Shown here: one piece after another, positions 8,208-17,056 of the stretch | Layout: each line of letters starts with the position of its first letter | Position numbering within the stretch: position 1 is the first letter of the stretch | Source: Sedimentitalea arenosa | GTDB lineage: Bacteria; Pseudomonadota; Alphaproteobacteria; Rhodobacterales; Rhodobacteraceae | Assembly: GCF_016428585.1 (NCBI RefSeq) | Contig: NZ_JAELVR010000013.1 | Span: 1-64,000 of the forward strand | DNA length: 64,000 nt | Reading direction: 5' to 3' | Translations under genes and position numbers: made by a program | Notes under the pieces: model-generated | The model's input: only the letters and a program-made list of their open reading frames with translations | Told to the model about the DNA's origin: nothing | Database searches by the model: none

Positions 8208-9431
8208 TCACGTCCGCAGCTCCCCGTTTTCCGGCACGCGCCCGGCAAGGCTGCCCAGAAAAGTTCGCGTGAAGCGGCGGGTGTCAACGGACGCAGGCTC
8301 GGCAGCAAAAATATCCGTATCGAGCTGGTCCAATAGTGCCGAGCGCGTCTCATTTGACGGCGCTAGCGCGTCCAGCCGATGCGCTGCGCGACGCAAGGCG
8401 GCAAGGTCGTTGTCGCGGCTGGCCCGATGCAAGGCCTGCCGCAGCCGCAGCCGCGTCAGCCAATATCGCAAGGGGTCCAGCGTGATGCGACCGCCCGGTA
8501 TACGCCCGAACAGCACCCCGGCGAGACCGGCTGCCACCGTCGTGAGAGATACAATCGCTGCGTTCAGTCGCACCGGATCGGGCGGCGCGACTTCCGGGGA
8601 CGTTTCTCCCGTCAGCGTAGTGTCATAAGCCACTCGCTGCGGCGAGATCACTGCCTCGTGCATCTGGCGCGCATCGGTATCGAAATAGGTAAACCGGATC
8701 GGCTCGACGATCGCCGAGGTCGCATTGCGTGGCTTGATCGTCCAGCGCCAGAACGCGACGGACTCCGGACCCTTGGAGGTCAGATCGACAAGTCTCTTTT
8801 CGGGATGGGGGAAGATGAGCGCACTGGGCGAGGTCAGTTCAGGCATCGGCGGGATCATGTCGGGGCTGGCTCCCAGCGCCGACACCCGGACGATCCGCAG
8901 AACCCCTTCGCCCGGGGCCAACTGATCGGGCGCGTTGGACCAGTTGTCGCTGATCTGCAACCGGCGTACCGGAAACCACCAGCCCTCGGCAACGGGCGCG
9001 TCGAGGACAGTCAGACGCAACGGTTCGGATTCGATCGTATGTTCGAACCACGCGTTGTTTTCGTCCAGCAGCGTCAGGCGATGCCGGAACGGGCCGATCT
9101 CGATCTCGCCGGCCCGGTCGGGAAACAGTGCCATGCGCCGGCGCATGTTCTTGACCGATTTGCCATCCAGAGTGCTCGCATACCAGTGGTCCTCCCCAAG
9201 CTGCATCCAGTTGAACCCGTCCAGGTCAGGCTGTTGGAGCGTTTCCAGCGTGATGTGGCGCTTGTAGATCCCATGGATCGTCAACAGAACCATTTCGCCC
9301 TGATAGGGAACGTGCTCCATCTCCTCAAACGTGACGTTCAGGATCAGTTCGTCGGGCGCCACGCTACGTGTCTGGGCGTGCACGCACACAGGCAAGAGAC
9401 ACATCAGCGTCAGCCGGCACAGCTTCACCAT
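8208..9431 (-). CDS. BatD-like membrane-anchored periplasmic protein, last gene of the MoxR operon
   Basis: 407 residues: signal peptide (about 1-19), long beta-rich periplasmic region (20-295), one membrane segment (about 297-320, IVSLTTVAAGLAGVLFG), then a cytoplasmic helical tail rich in arginine. This is the architecture of BatD/oxygen-tolerance proteins that end Bat-type MoxR operons. The reading frame starts 7 nt inside the end of the TPR gene, so translation is coupled. In methylotrophs the equivalent Mxa/Mox gene clusters are required for active methanol dehydrogenase, possibly for metal insertion. The sequence similarity is weak, so the name rests partly on gene order. Confidence 0.7.
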   Translation of the reverse strand: MVKLCRLTLMCLLPVCVHAQTRSVAPDELILNVTFEEMEHVPYQGEMVLLTIHGIYKRHITLETLQQPDLDGFNWMQLGEDHWYASTLDGKSVKNMRRRMALFPDRAGEIEIGPFRHRLTLLDENNAWFEHTIESEPLRLTVLDAPVAEGWWFPVRRLQISDNWSNAPDQLAPGEGVLRIVRVSALGASPDMIPPMPELTSPSALIFPHPEKRLVDLTSKGPESVAFWRWTIKPRNATSAIVEPIRFTYFDTDARQMHEAVISPQRVAYDTTLTGETSPEVAPPDPVRLNAAIVSLTTVAAGLAGVLFGRIPGGRITLDPLRYWLTRLRLRQALHRASRDNDLAALRRAAHRLDALAPSNETRSALLDQLDTDIFAAEPASVDTRRFTRTFLGSLAGRVPENGELRT

Positions 9432-10114
9432 GGGTCCTCCGCCTCCGGTTGCGCCCGCCCTTTGGCGAGTCGAGCTTTGCGCTCATGCGCAATGCGTTCG
9501 GCGAGAAAGGCGCCGGGCACGTCTTCGAGCGTGGCCAGCCAGCGCGGACTCGCCACAACGAAGGCATCGTCGAACACCTTGCGCACGCTTTTCTGCTCGT
9601 GGCTCTGAAGTGCAGGCAATCCGACAGTCGCGCCTGTATTGGTCACCTCGTCTCCGGTGCCCGACGCCCGCCCCGAACCGCGCCCGGTCTCGGCCTCGAC
9701 GGTCACTCCGTCGCGCTCGACACCCCAGCGGACAATCGAGTCGGCGTCCAACCGTGTCGCGCCGTAGAAGGCGCGCACCAGATCGAAATTGGTCTCGGCC
9801 TGGCTGTCGGGCCGGTACGCCATTGCGATGTCATAGGCTTCAAGCGCGGCGGCGTAGTTGCCGCGCTGCGCTTCGGCGTTGCCGAGGTTGAAGGCCGCAT
9901 CGGGACCCGCGCGCGAGAAACTCTCGGCTGCCTCCTCGATCCGCCCAGCCCGTGCCAGCGCGAGGCCGCTCCATTGAGCATCGGTAAGAACCTGCGCGGC
10001 AAGCGACGGCAGGCCGAGCGCCAAAAACACGCGCCCGAACGGGGCCACACCACCAAGCATCGCGGCGAGGATCGCAAGGGACAAGGCCAGCGGGAGGGCG
10101 ATGCGCAGGATCAT
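9425..10114 (-). CDS. Tetratricopeptide-repeat membrane protein (BatC/MxaK-like)
   Basis: 229 residues from the ATG at 10114, which overlaps the preceding vWA stop as ATGA; longer upstream reading would run through the vWA gene. One N-terminal membrane segment (about 3-33) is followed by TPR motifs (AGRIEEAAESFSRAGPDAAFNLG and GNYAAALEAYDIAMAYRPDS type helices, about 55-115) and a low-complexity Gly/Ser linker (about 145-165). Such proteins sit between vWA proteins and BatD in Bat operons and probably scaffold the complex in the periplasm. The specific partner is unknown. Confidence 0.75.
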   Translation of the reverse strand: MILRIALPLALSLAILAAMLGGVAPFGRVFLALGLPSLAAQVLTDAQWSGLALARAGRIEEAAESFSRAGPDAAFNLGNAEAQRGNYAAALEAYDIAMAYRPDSQAETNFDLVRAFYGATRLDADSIVRWGVERDGVTVEAETGRGSGRASGTGDEVTNTGATVGLPALQSHEQKSVRKVFDDAFVVASPRWLATLEDVPGAFLAERIAHERKARLAKGRAQPEAEDPW

Positions 10115-11025
10115 CTCGAACGCCTGCGAAACAGCCCGGCCAGCGGGACCAGCGCAAGGCACAACAGGAACCGGCCGTAGTCGGTCCAGATCGCAAGACC
10201 GAAATCCTGCGCCCTGAAGCGCGCGCCATCGCTGTCCCCCAGAAGGTCCATGAACCGGTCGATATCGGTCGCGGCCACGCGTTCGGCAGATGCACTGCGG
10301 ATTAGCCGTTCGATCCCGGAGGCATCGCCGTGCTCGCTTTCCAGATGCGCTACGATCAGGCGGGCGCCCTCCGCTTTCAGGTCGCGCGCGGCGGCCAGCG
10401 CGGCGTCGTCGAGTCCGGCCCCGTCGCTGAACAGCACAACGTCTCCCGCCAGGATATCGGCCCGCGACAACATAATTGCCGCGTCCCGCAGCCCGAGCGC
10501 GGGCCGACTGCCCCTGTCCGGCACGGTGTCGCCGGTCAGGAGCGCAATGGTCTGGCCCAACGGGCGATGATCTGTCGTCAGGGTCGCCGCCTCGTAGCTG
10601 TCCCCGGCAAAGACGATCAGGGCGGCGGGCCGCGTGGCCAGCACGCTCAGGCCCGCGCGCGCCAGCGTCACCACTTCGTGCCAACGCGGATCGCGGGTCA
10701 TCGAAGGCGAAACGTCCATCACGAACACTACACCATCGAGGTTGCGAAAACTCTGCCCCTCGCCGATTTGCACGGCCGGCCCGGTCAACGCCACCCCCAC
10801 TACACCGGCGGCGAGAAACGCCGCAAGGCCCGCGCCACGGCGGCCGGACCGTTCGATGCGCCCCAGCCGGTCCATCGCCTGCATCAGGTGTGCATCGATA
10901 GCGCGGGACCAGTCGCCCAGCTCGCCCCGCCGGCGATGCGACCACCACGCCAATGCCACCACCAGAGGAACCGACAGCAGCCAGTAGGGGCGCAACAGAG
11001 CGAAGGTGTCGAGCGCGTCGATCAT
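10111..11025 (-). CDS. von Willebrand factor A membrane protein (BatB-like)
   Basis: 304 residues from ATG 11025 (ATGA overlap with the previous gene's stop). Two N-terminal hydrophobic segments (about 8-32 and 64-86), a vWA domain (about 98-265) and a C-terminal membrane segment (about 280-298). The MIDAS metal site is a variant: DVSPS instead of DxSGS, followed by the conserved FSDGAG loop. Second of two tandem vWA genes, as in batA-batB and in the methanol dehydrogenase maturation clusters (MxaC/MxaL). It likely forms a membrane complex with the MoxR ATPase. The altered MIDAS may still bind metal, since the serines are kept. Confidence 0.8.
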   Translation of the reverse strand: MIDALDTFALLRPYWLLSVPLVVALAWWSHRRRGELGDWSRAIDAHLMQAMDRLGRIERSGRRGAGLAAFLAAGVVGVALTGPAVQIGEGQSFRNLDGVVFVMDVSPSMTRDPRWHEVVTLARAGLSVLATRPAALIVFAGDSYEAATLTTDHRPLGQTIALLTGDTVPDRGSRPALGLRDAAIMLSRADILAGDVVLFSDGAGLDDAALAAARDLKAEGARLIVAHLESEHGDASGIERLIRSASAERVAATDIDRFMDLLGDSDGARFRAQDFGLAIWTDYGRFLLCLALVPLAGLFRRRSR

Positions 11026-11972
11026 GCGTCGCGCCACCCGATCCAGAGGCACCCCAGCCCCGCCGCCACCGCCGGCCAGACCCAGAGATCGCGATAGACC
11101 TCGGCGGCAAGTCCGGCACGCGCGGTCGGTTCGAGCCGGTCGATCTCCTCCACCACGGCGCGCAGATCCTCGGTGGTGCGTACGCGAAACATCTCGCCCC
11201 CGCTGAGGTCGGCCACGGCGGCGAGCGTCACCGTGTCGACCGCACCGCGTTCATCCGGATCGTCGGCGAGATCCACCGGACTCATCGCGATGGTGTGAAT
11301 CCGCACGCCACGTTCCGCCGCCAGCTTGGCCACATCGCGCGGCGTCGCCGCGCCGGCGTTGTTGGCCCCGTCCGACAGCAGGATAACCACCTGGCTTTCC
11401 GCCTCAGAGGTCTCGAACCGCTTGAGCGCGAGCCCCAGCGCGTCGGACATGTTCGTGGCACGGCCAGAAATTCCGATCACCATGCCTTCGACGGTTTCGG
11501 CGACCGCGTCGACATCAAAGGTCAGCGGCGCCGCAACGTAGGCGTCGGAGCCGAATACGACAAGGCCAACCCGGTCGCCGCCGCGCCCTCGCACGAAGGA
11601 CGCGCCGACGTGTTTCAGGGCATCCAGACGCGCGACCTGGCGCTGGTCGATCACGAAATCATCGCGCACCATCGATCCCGACAGGTCCAGCGCCAAGATC
11701 AGATCACGCCCGGAGATCGGCAAACCCTGCACCGGCAAAACCTGGCGTGGCCCGGCAAGCGCCAGAACCAGCAGTCCCCAGACCAGCATTGGCACCGCGA
11801 ATGAGCCGATCGCGCCCGTGCCGCGCGTCACCGCGCCGATCAGGATGCGCCGTCCGACCCCCTCTGGCACCAGCAACCCTGCCCCACGCGCACGGCGTGG
11901 CGGCGCAAGCAGAAGGATGAGTGGCGGAACGAGCAGCAGGACGAAGGCCCAAGGCGTCGCGAAGTCAGACAT
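11022..11972 (-). CDS. von Willebrand factor A membrane protein (BatA-like)
   Basis: 316 residues from ATG 11972, overlapping the end of the DUF4381 gene by 8 nt. Hydrophobic N-terminal segment (about 6-24), a second near 55-75, a vWA domain (about 85-265) with an intact MIDAS: LALDLSGSMVRDD and LLSDGANNAG, and a C-terminal membrane segment near 295-312 ending at the conserved WIGWRD. In Bat and Mox operons this protein pairs with the second vWA protein and the MoxR ATPase to act on exported targets. Better conserved than its neighbour at 10111. Confidence 0.85.
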   Translation of the reverse strand: MSDFATPWAFVLLLVPPLILLLAPPRRARGAGLLVPEGVGRRILIGAVTRGTGAIGSFAVPMLVWGLLVLALAGPRQVLPVQGLPISGRDLILALDLSGSMVRDDFVIDQRQVARLDALKHVGASFVRGRGGDRVGLVVFGSDAYVAAPLTFDVDAVAETVEGMVIGISGRATNMSDALGLALKRFETSEAESQVVILLSDGANNAGAATPRDVAKLAAERGVRIHTIAMSPVDLADDPDERGAVDTVTLAAVADLSGGEMFRVRTTEDLRAVVEEIDRLEPTARAGLAAEVYRDLWVWPAVAAGLGCLWIGWRDA

Positions 11973-12336
11973 GACGACGCACCCTGTCCTCGAGGTCGGC
12001 CAGGGCCAGCGGCGCATCGCGGCGATAGAGCTGGTCGCGCAAGGCCCTCACCGCATCGGGATCATGCTCGCGCAGCAGGTGCAACAACGCCACGGTGCGG
12101 TCCGCCTCTGGCAACCGGTCAAGCGCGTCGAGCCGGTCTGCCAAAGACGGCTGCCGCGCGGCGGGATGAGGCCGGCTGACCAGCGAGAACAGCAGCGCCA
12201 GCACGCAGCCCGCCAGCAGGCCGACCGCACCGGCGGCGGCAAGGTCGGCCAGCAGCCCGCCCGGAGCGGCATCCGGCAACCGCATGCCGTGCAGACCGGC
12301 AATCAGATCGTCATGGGTGAGAGCCGAGTCCGTCAT
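11965..12336 (-). CDS. DUF4381-like small membrane protein
   Basis: 123 residues from ATG 12336 (ATGA overlap with the DUF58 stop). One strong membrane segment (about 28-54, LLADLAAAGAVGLLAGCVLALLF type) then a charged helical cytoplasmic tail. In Bat-type operons a DUF4381 gene occupies exactly this slot between DUF58 and the first vWA gene, which is the main reason for the call. It may correspond to MxaA by position, but length does not fit well, so I give no symbol. Confidence 0.65.
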   Translation of the reverse strand: MTDSALTHDDLIAGLHGMRLPDAAPGGLLADLAAAGAVGLLAGCVLALLFSLVSRPHPAARQPSLADRLDALDRLPEADRTVALLHLLREHDPDAVRALRDQLYRRDAPLALADLEDRVRRHV

Positions 12337-13217
12337 GCCGCCGTCCCACGCAGGGCTTCGGGCATGACGCTGCCCGCGTCGAGGAACGCGACCGGCCAGT
12401 CGTTCAGCACTTCGATCTGCGGCGCTCCAGCCTCGGCCGCACCGCCGTAGCGCAGCGGCATCATCCCGCCATCTGCCCGCACCACCGGGTAGGAACCCGC
12501 CGGCAGGCGGTCGAGACCGGCATCGCCGACCAAAAGGCATCGCAGGTTTCGGTGGCGCGACAGTTCGCCCAGCACGCTGTCGAGATCCGCTCCGGGCGTG
12601 TCCAGCGAACTTGCCAGCAGCACTTCTGAACCGCGCGGCACCAACTTGTCGAGCCCGGTCAGGCTGTTGTCGAGTGGCGGATCTGCAAGCCCGCGTGGCG
12701 CCGCGTCTATCGCGACCCGGTGCGCACGCACCAGCCCGCCGATCACCGCCAGCATCCCGCTCACGCGACCTCGGGACGGCACGTGCACCCGCTCTCCGGC
12801 GGTGATCGCCAGAAGACCGACCCGCCCGCCGCTGTCGACCGTCTGCCAACCCAGCCACGCCAACGCCTCGGCCGCGGCGACCGAGCGGAGAGCCCGCCGC
12901 ATCCCCCAGAGCATGCAGGGCCGGAAATCCGCGATCAGGAAGCGTACGCGGTCGCGCTCTTCGTGATAAGTGCGGATGTGCAACTCACCGGTCCGGGCGG
13001 TGGCGCCACGATCAACGTGGCGCAACTCGTCACCCGGCATGTAGAGTCGACTGTCCGCGATGATCTGACCGTTGCCGCGACGCGATATCGCGAAACCGCC
13101 GGGAAGCGCACTGGTGCCGCCGCCCTCGGCAAGATGCCGGCGCGCACCGTGGCGCAGAGCGATCAGGCTGTCGGCCGTGACGGACACCCCATCGCCGACA
13201 CCGGCTGCCGCACTCAC
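12333..13217 (-). CDS. DUF58 domain-containing protein (MxaS-like)
   Basis: 294 residues starting at GTG 13217, overlapping the MoxR stop. The DUF58 signature region is clear: YMPGDELRHVDRGATARTGELHIRTYHEERDR (about 59-90; a R-x-Y-x-x-G-D box), followed by a vWA-like fold. There are no membrane segments. DUF58 proteins are always linked to MoxR ATPases and in methylotrophs (MxaS) are needed for methanol oxidation. Third-position GC and overlap pattern match the rest of the operon. Role inferred from the family: adaptor between the ATPase and vWA proteins. Confidence 0.82.
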   Translation of the reverse strand: MSAAAGVGDGVSVTADSLIALRHGARRHLAEGGGTSALPGGFAISRRGNGQIIADSRLYMPGDELRHVDRGATARTGELHIRTYHEERDRVRFLIADFRPCMLWGMRRALRSVAAAEALAWLGWQTVDSGGRVGLLAITAGERVHVPSRGRVSGMLAVIGGLVRAHRVAIDAAPRGLADPPLDNSLTGLDKLVPRGSEVLLASSLDTPGADLDSVLGELSRHRNLRCLLVGDAGLDRLPAGSYPVVRADGGMMPLRYGGAAEAGAPQIEVLNDWPVAFLDAGSVMPEALRGTAA

Positions 13218-14173
13218 AGCGGTTCGGTCGCCGCGAGGATGTCGGCGATCATGTCCCGTGACGTCCGCCCCTGCGACGTGGCCTTCCAGCTGAGCGACAT
13301 GCGGTGGGCCAGCGCGTCGGATGCGACCGCCTGCACGTCCTCGGGCACCGCGTGATCGCGGCCACGCAGATAGGCCCGTGCCTTGGCGGTCGCCGCGACC
13401 GCAAGCGATCCGCGCGGCGAAACGGCGTGTTCGATATCCTCGGCGAACTGCGAACTGCGCGTCGCGACCACCAGCCGAACGATGTAGTCCCTCAGCGCAG
13501 GCGACAGGTGCACGGCGGCGGCCTGTTTCTGCGCTAGGCGGACCGTATCGAGCCCGACCTCGGGTGGAGCGGACACCCCGTTCACGCTCTCGTCCATGAC
13601 GAGGTCGAGAATACGCCGCTCGGTTTCAAGATCGGGCTGTGTCAGGTTGACGTGCAGCATGAACCGGTCGAGCTGCGCCTCCGGCAGCGGAAACGTGCCT
13701 TCGTGCTCGATCGAGTTCTGGGTGGCGACGACGAGAAAGGGATCGGGCAGCGCGTGGGTTTCGCCCGCGCTTGTCACCTGCCGTTCGGCCATCGCCTCGA
13801 GCAGGGCCGATTGCACCTTGGGCGGTGCGCGGTTGATTTCGTCGACCAGCACGAGGTTGTGAAACACCGGCCCCTGCGCAAAGCCGAAACTGCCCGTGTC
13901 CGGGCGGAACACGTCGGTTCCCGTGAGGTCGGAGGGCAGCAGGTCGGGTGTACACTGGATCCTTGCGAAACTACCGCCGAGCGCCGCACTCAGCAGCTTG
14001 ACCGCCCGCGTCTTGGCCAAGCCCGGTGCGCCCTCGATCAGCAGATGCCCCCCGGACAGCACGCCGAGCAAGAGCCGTTCGATCAGAACCTCGCTCCCGA
14101 CCAGCCCGCGCGACAGGGCCTCTGTCAAACGGGCGATGGCATCGCCGGCCTCCGGTGTATGATCTTCGGCCAA
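13214..14173 (-). CDS. MoxR-family AAA+ ATPase (MxaR-like), TTG start
   Basis: 319 residues if started at TTG 14173. That start has GGGAGG 5 nt upstream and places Walker A (GAPGLAKT) about 47 residues in, as usual for MoxR; the alternative GTG at 14251 has no ribosome binding site and adds 26 unlikely residues. Walker B is LVLVDEINRAPPKVQSALLEAM; sensor region ATQNSIEHEGTFPLPEAQLDRF; sensor 2 near SPRGS. MoxR ATPases are chaperone-like and, with vWA and DUF58 partners, mature exported enzymes such as methanol dehydrogenase. First gene of a seven-gene overlapping operon running to 8208. Confidence 0.9.
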   Translation of the reverse strand: MAEDHTPEAGDAIARLTEALSRGLVGSEVLIERLLLGVLSGGHLLIEGAPGLAKTRAVKLLSAALGGSFARIQCTPDLLPSDLTGTDVFRPDTGSFGFAQGPVFHNLVLVDEINRAPPKVQSALLEAMAERQVTSAGETHALPDPFLVVATQNSIEHEGTFPLPEAQLDRFMLHVNLTQPDLETERRILDLVMDESVNGVSAPPEVGLDTVRLAQKQAAAVHLSPALRDYIVRLVVATRSSQFAEDIEHAVSPRGSLAVAATAKARAYLRGRDHAVPEDVQAVASDALAHRMSLSWKATSQGRTSRDMIADILAATEPL

Positions 14174-14264
14174 CAGATCCTCCCAAATCCGTCCTCCCCG
14201 ATCCCAAGGGATCAGGCCCACACTCTGACCGGGAAAGCCGTGCGCGACCACCTAGCCCAAAGTC

Positions 14265-15149
14265 TCAATCCCGGTCTGATGGGCCGGGGCGCGACGAACT
14301 CTCGTAGGCGGAGGAGGTTTCGTAGTAGTCATCGAACCCGATGCGTCTGCGCAGGTCGCCGAACGGCATCAGCAACTCATCGCGCGGATGATCCGCCGCC
14401 AGCGCGGAAAGGGCCGCGTCCATCGCGCGCATCGCCGCCGACATCAGGGTCAGCGGATAGGCCGCGATCGAGAAGCCGATCTCCTTCAACTCGGCCTGCG
14501 TCAGGTCGGGCGTCGCGCCGCCTTCCAGCATGTTGGCCATCTTGGCACCGGGAAGTTCGTCACAGATCTGACTCATCTCCGTTTCCGAACGCGGTGCCTC
14601 GACGAACAGGATATCGGCGCCCAACTCGTGAAACGTCGCCGCCCGGTCGATGGCTTCGGCCAGCCCGTGATCATGGCGGGCATCGGTCCGCGCAAGGATC
14701 AGGATGTCGGACTCCGCACGGGCATCAACCGCCGCGCGAATCCGGTCGAAGGCCTCGTCGCGCGTCACCACCGCCTTGCCCGGCGTGTGGCCACAGCGTT
14801 TGGGGGCCAACTGATCCTCGATCATCACGGCGGCGCATCCGGCCCGCGCAAACCCCTGAACCGTGCGGCGCACGTTCATCGCGTTGCCATACCCCGTGTC
14901 GCCATCGGCGATCAGCGGAATCGTGACCGCCTCGCGAATGTTGCGCGCGCTGTCGAGCACCTCGCCATAGGACATGAGGCCGAGGTCGGGCGCCCCGATC
15001 CGCGCGGCGGAGGCCGCGAACCCCGACATGAATGTCAGGTCGAAGCCGGCCTGCTGGATCATCTTGGCCGACAACGCGTCAAAGCAGCACGGCATGACGA
15101 GCAACCGCTCCTCGCTCAGCAGCGCGCGAAGTGTGTCGGGTGGAGTCAT
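14265..15149 (-). CDS. Isocitrate lyase/phosphoenolpyruvate mutase family enzyme
   Basis: 294 residues from ATG 15149 (AAGGAAA upstream). TIM-barrel enzyme with the family markers DGDTGYGNAMNVRRTV, MIEDQLAPKRCGH (catalytic Lys/Cys loop) and ARTDA, and a glutamate in FVEAPRSE. The K-R-C-G-H loop is shared by isocitrate lyase, methylisocitrate lyase, dimethylmalate lyase, oxaloacetate decarboxylase and carboxyphosphonoenolpyruvate mutase, so the exact reaction cannot be assigned; a C-C lyase acting on a 2-hydroxy or 2-oxo dicarboxylate is most likely. It follows a TRAP permease by 43 nt on the same strand, suggesting it cleaves the imported acid. Confidence 0.85.
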   Translation of the reverse strand: MTPPDTLRALLSEERLLVMPCCFDALSAKMIQQAGFDLTFMSGFAASAARIGAPDLGLMSYGEVLDSARNIREAVTIPLIADGDTGYGNAMNVRRTVQGFARAGCAAVMIEDQLAPKRCGHTPGKAVVTRDEAFDRIRAAVDARAESDILILARTDARHDHGLAEAIDRAATFHELGADILFVEAPRSETEMSQICDELPGAKMANMLEGGATPDLTQAELKEIGFSIAAYPLTLMSAAMRAMDAALSALAADHPRDELLMPFGDLRRRIGFDDYYETSSAYESSSRPGPSDRD

Positions 15150-15192
15150 GGTGCGTTTCCTTTCTTGCGGGCGACGGAATTCGACATCGCTC

Positions 15193-16986
15193 TCACAGAA
15201 GCACACCGGACATCGCAATGGCCAGACCGACCGCGCCGGCGCCGAACTTGCTGGGCCAGCTGCGCAAGGCGATCAGGCCATAGCTCAGCACCCACAGCCC
15301 GAGAGCCAGCCTGGCGCAGGCGAAAAGCGCCGCGCCCGGTGCCTCGGCAAGACGCAAGATGTTCGGGTTGGCGATCATCCCGAGCGGAATGACGTAGAGG
15401 CCGATCCCCAGTGCCATCGCGGTGAGCGCGACCTTGATCCAGTTCTCGCCGATCATGCCCGCCGCGATGAAAACAGCGCCACAAACCGGTGGCGTGATGG
15501 TGGACAGCAGCGCGAACCAGAAGACGAACAGATGCGCCTGGAGCGGCTCCAGCCCCTGCTGGATCAACGCAGGCCCCGCAACCGAAACACAGATCACGTA
15601 GGCCGCGGTGGTCGGCACCTCCATGCCCAGTACGAGGCAGGCAATGGCGGTCAGCAAAAGCGTCGGCCACAGCATGCCGCCCGAACCCGACAGGATCAGC
15701 GAGGTGATCTTGACCCCCAGCCCGGTGATCGACAGCACGCCGATGATGATCGAGGCGCAGAAGATGATCGACGCAATCATCGCGATCTGCCGTGCTGCGG
15801 TCAGCAGGGCGGATGAAATGCGGTCGCCGATCTGTGCCGGGGAGCACAGCCCCGTCCGGGTGAACCCCAACAGGCAAGCGCCGGCAAGGATCGCCAGGCA
15901 GGCGGCGTATTGCGGCGTGTACCCCCCCACGAACATGCCCCAGAGCAGTACCGAGAAAGGGACAAGGAAAAAACCCGAGGTGATCAGCACGTCGCGCGCG
16001 GGCGGGCTGTCCTCCGGCGCGATGCCGCGCAGATCGAACCGGCGCGCATAGGCATTGATACCAACCCAGACCGCGAAAAAATAGAGCAGCGCCGGCAGGA
16101 TCGCCGCGGCCATGATGCCGGTATAGGGCACCCCGGTCAGCTCGACCATGACGAAGGCGCCGGCCCCCATCAGCGGCGGCATGATCTGACCACCCGAGCT
16201 TGCGACCGCCTCGACGGCCGCAGCCAGCCGCTTGGGATAGCCCAGCCGCGTCATCGCCGGAAGTGTGATCGCACCGGTCGAAGCCACGTTGGCCGAGGCC
16301 GAGCCCGAGATCGACCCGAAGAGTGCGGAAGAGATCACCGAGACCTTGGCTGCGCCTCCCTTCAGGTGCCCCGCCGCCGCGGCAGCCACGTTCATGAATC
16401 CCTGCCCCGCTTCGCCTGCGTTCAGCACCGCGCCGAAGATCACGAAGATCGCGACGACGCCGACGGACACGGCAGTCAGGCTGCCCCAGATGCCGCCCTC
16501 GGCGATCGTCAACGTGCCGAGAAAGCTCGCCATCGGTGTACCGGAATGGCCGAACTCGCCGGGGATATGCACCCCCCAGACGGCGTAAGCCAATGCTGCC
16601 ACCGCGACCAGCGGCAGCGGCCAGCCGATCGCTCGGCGGGCGGCCTCTATGACACAGGCCAGCAGAACGATGGCGACGGCGACCTGGAAATCGGTTTCGA
16701 GGAACCCGTATTGGTCGCCCAGCATATCGTGATTGACCGCGACCCAGAGCGCCGCCGCCACGCCAAGCGTCGCCAGAGCGATGCCGGTGACGCGCTCCCA
16801 TTGGCCCTTCGCATCGAACACGAAGACCCAAGGCAACACGAAAGCCAGATGCAGAGGACGGCTGACGAGATTGGGGACGAGACCCCAGAAGATCAGCCCG
16901 ATGTGAAAAGCCACCATCGCCGCCGCGAGACCCAGCCACCCGGCACGGGCCAGGGTCGACGCGGCGTCGCGGTTGATTTCAGTCAT
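15193..16986 (-). CDS. TRAP transporter fused permease (TAXI type, DctQM-like)
   Basis: 597 residues with many hydrophobic segments: about four in the first 150 residues (the small-subunit part) and 10-12 more forming the DctM-like part. The large subunit signature regions GSISGSASANVASTGAITLPAM and SSGGQIMPPLMGAGAF are present. It imports an organic acid using an ion gradient, with the periplasmic TAXI receptor encoded at 17057. A hairpin separates receptor and permease genes. Substrate unknown; the linked lyase hints at a di- or tricarboxylate. Confidence 0.9.
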   Translation of the reverse strand: MTEINRDAASTLARAGWLGLAAAMVAFHIGLIFWGLVPNLVSRPLHLAFVLPWVFVFDAKGQWERVTGIALATLGVAAALWVAVNHDMLGDQYGFLETDFQVAVAIVLLACVIEAARRAIGWPLPLVAVAALAYAVWGVHIPGEFGHSGTPMASFLGTLTIAEGGIWGSLTAVSVGVVAIFVIFGAVLNAGEAGQGFMNVAAAAAGHLKGGAAKVSVISSALFGSISGSASANVASTGAITLPAMTRLGYPKRLAAAVEAVASSGGQIMPPLMGAGAFVMVELTGVPYTGIMAAAILPALLYFFAVWVGINAYARRFDLRGIAPEDSPPARDVLITSGFFLVPFSVLLWGMFVGGYTPQYAACLAILAGACLLGFTRTGLCSPAQIGDRISSALLTAARQIAMIASIIFCASIIIGVLSITGLGVKITSLILSGSGGMLWPTLLLTAIACLVLGMEVPTTAAYVICVSVAGPALIQQGLEPLQAHLFVFWFALLSTITPPVCGAVFIAAGMIGENWIKVALTAMALGIGLYVIPLGMIANPNILRLAEAPGAALFACARLALGLWVLSYGLIALRSWPSKFGAGAVGLAIAMSGVLL

Positions 16987-17010
16987 GTTGGAGAATCCTG
17001 CCGAAGAGCC

Positions 17011-17036
17011 GGAGCGGCGAAACCCTCCGCCGCTCC
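17011..17036 (-). other. Intergenic hairpin between TAXI receptor and permease
   Basis: GGAGCGGCG (17011-17019) pairs perfectly with CGCCGCTCC (17028-17036), 9 bp with an 8-nt loop, in the 70-nt gap. There is no U tract. Such hairpins behind binding-protein genes usually stabilise the upstream message and lower downstream expression, so the receptor is made in excess. That role is inferred. Confidence 0.55.
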
Positions 17037-17056
17037 CTACTATTCAGGGCCGCACG

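Noticed and set aside
14200-14213. GATCCC-AA-GGGATC palindrome upstream of moxR
   Set aside because: Only 6-bp arms in GC-rich DNA; such short palindromes occur by chance and no other evidence supports an operator.
15146-16939. Second 597-residue minus-strand frame over the TRAP permease
   Set aside because: It is a shifted frame of the permease; the permease frame has clear membrane segments and TAXI-TRAP motifs, this one is Gly/Arg/Ala-rich noise.
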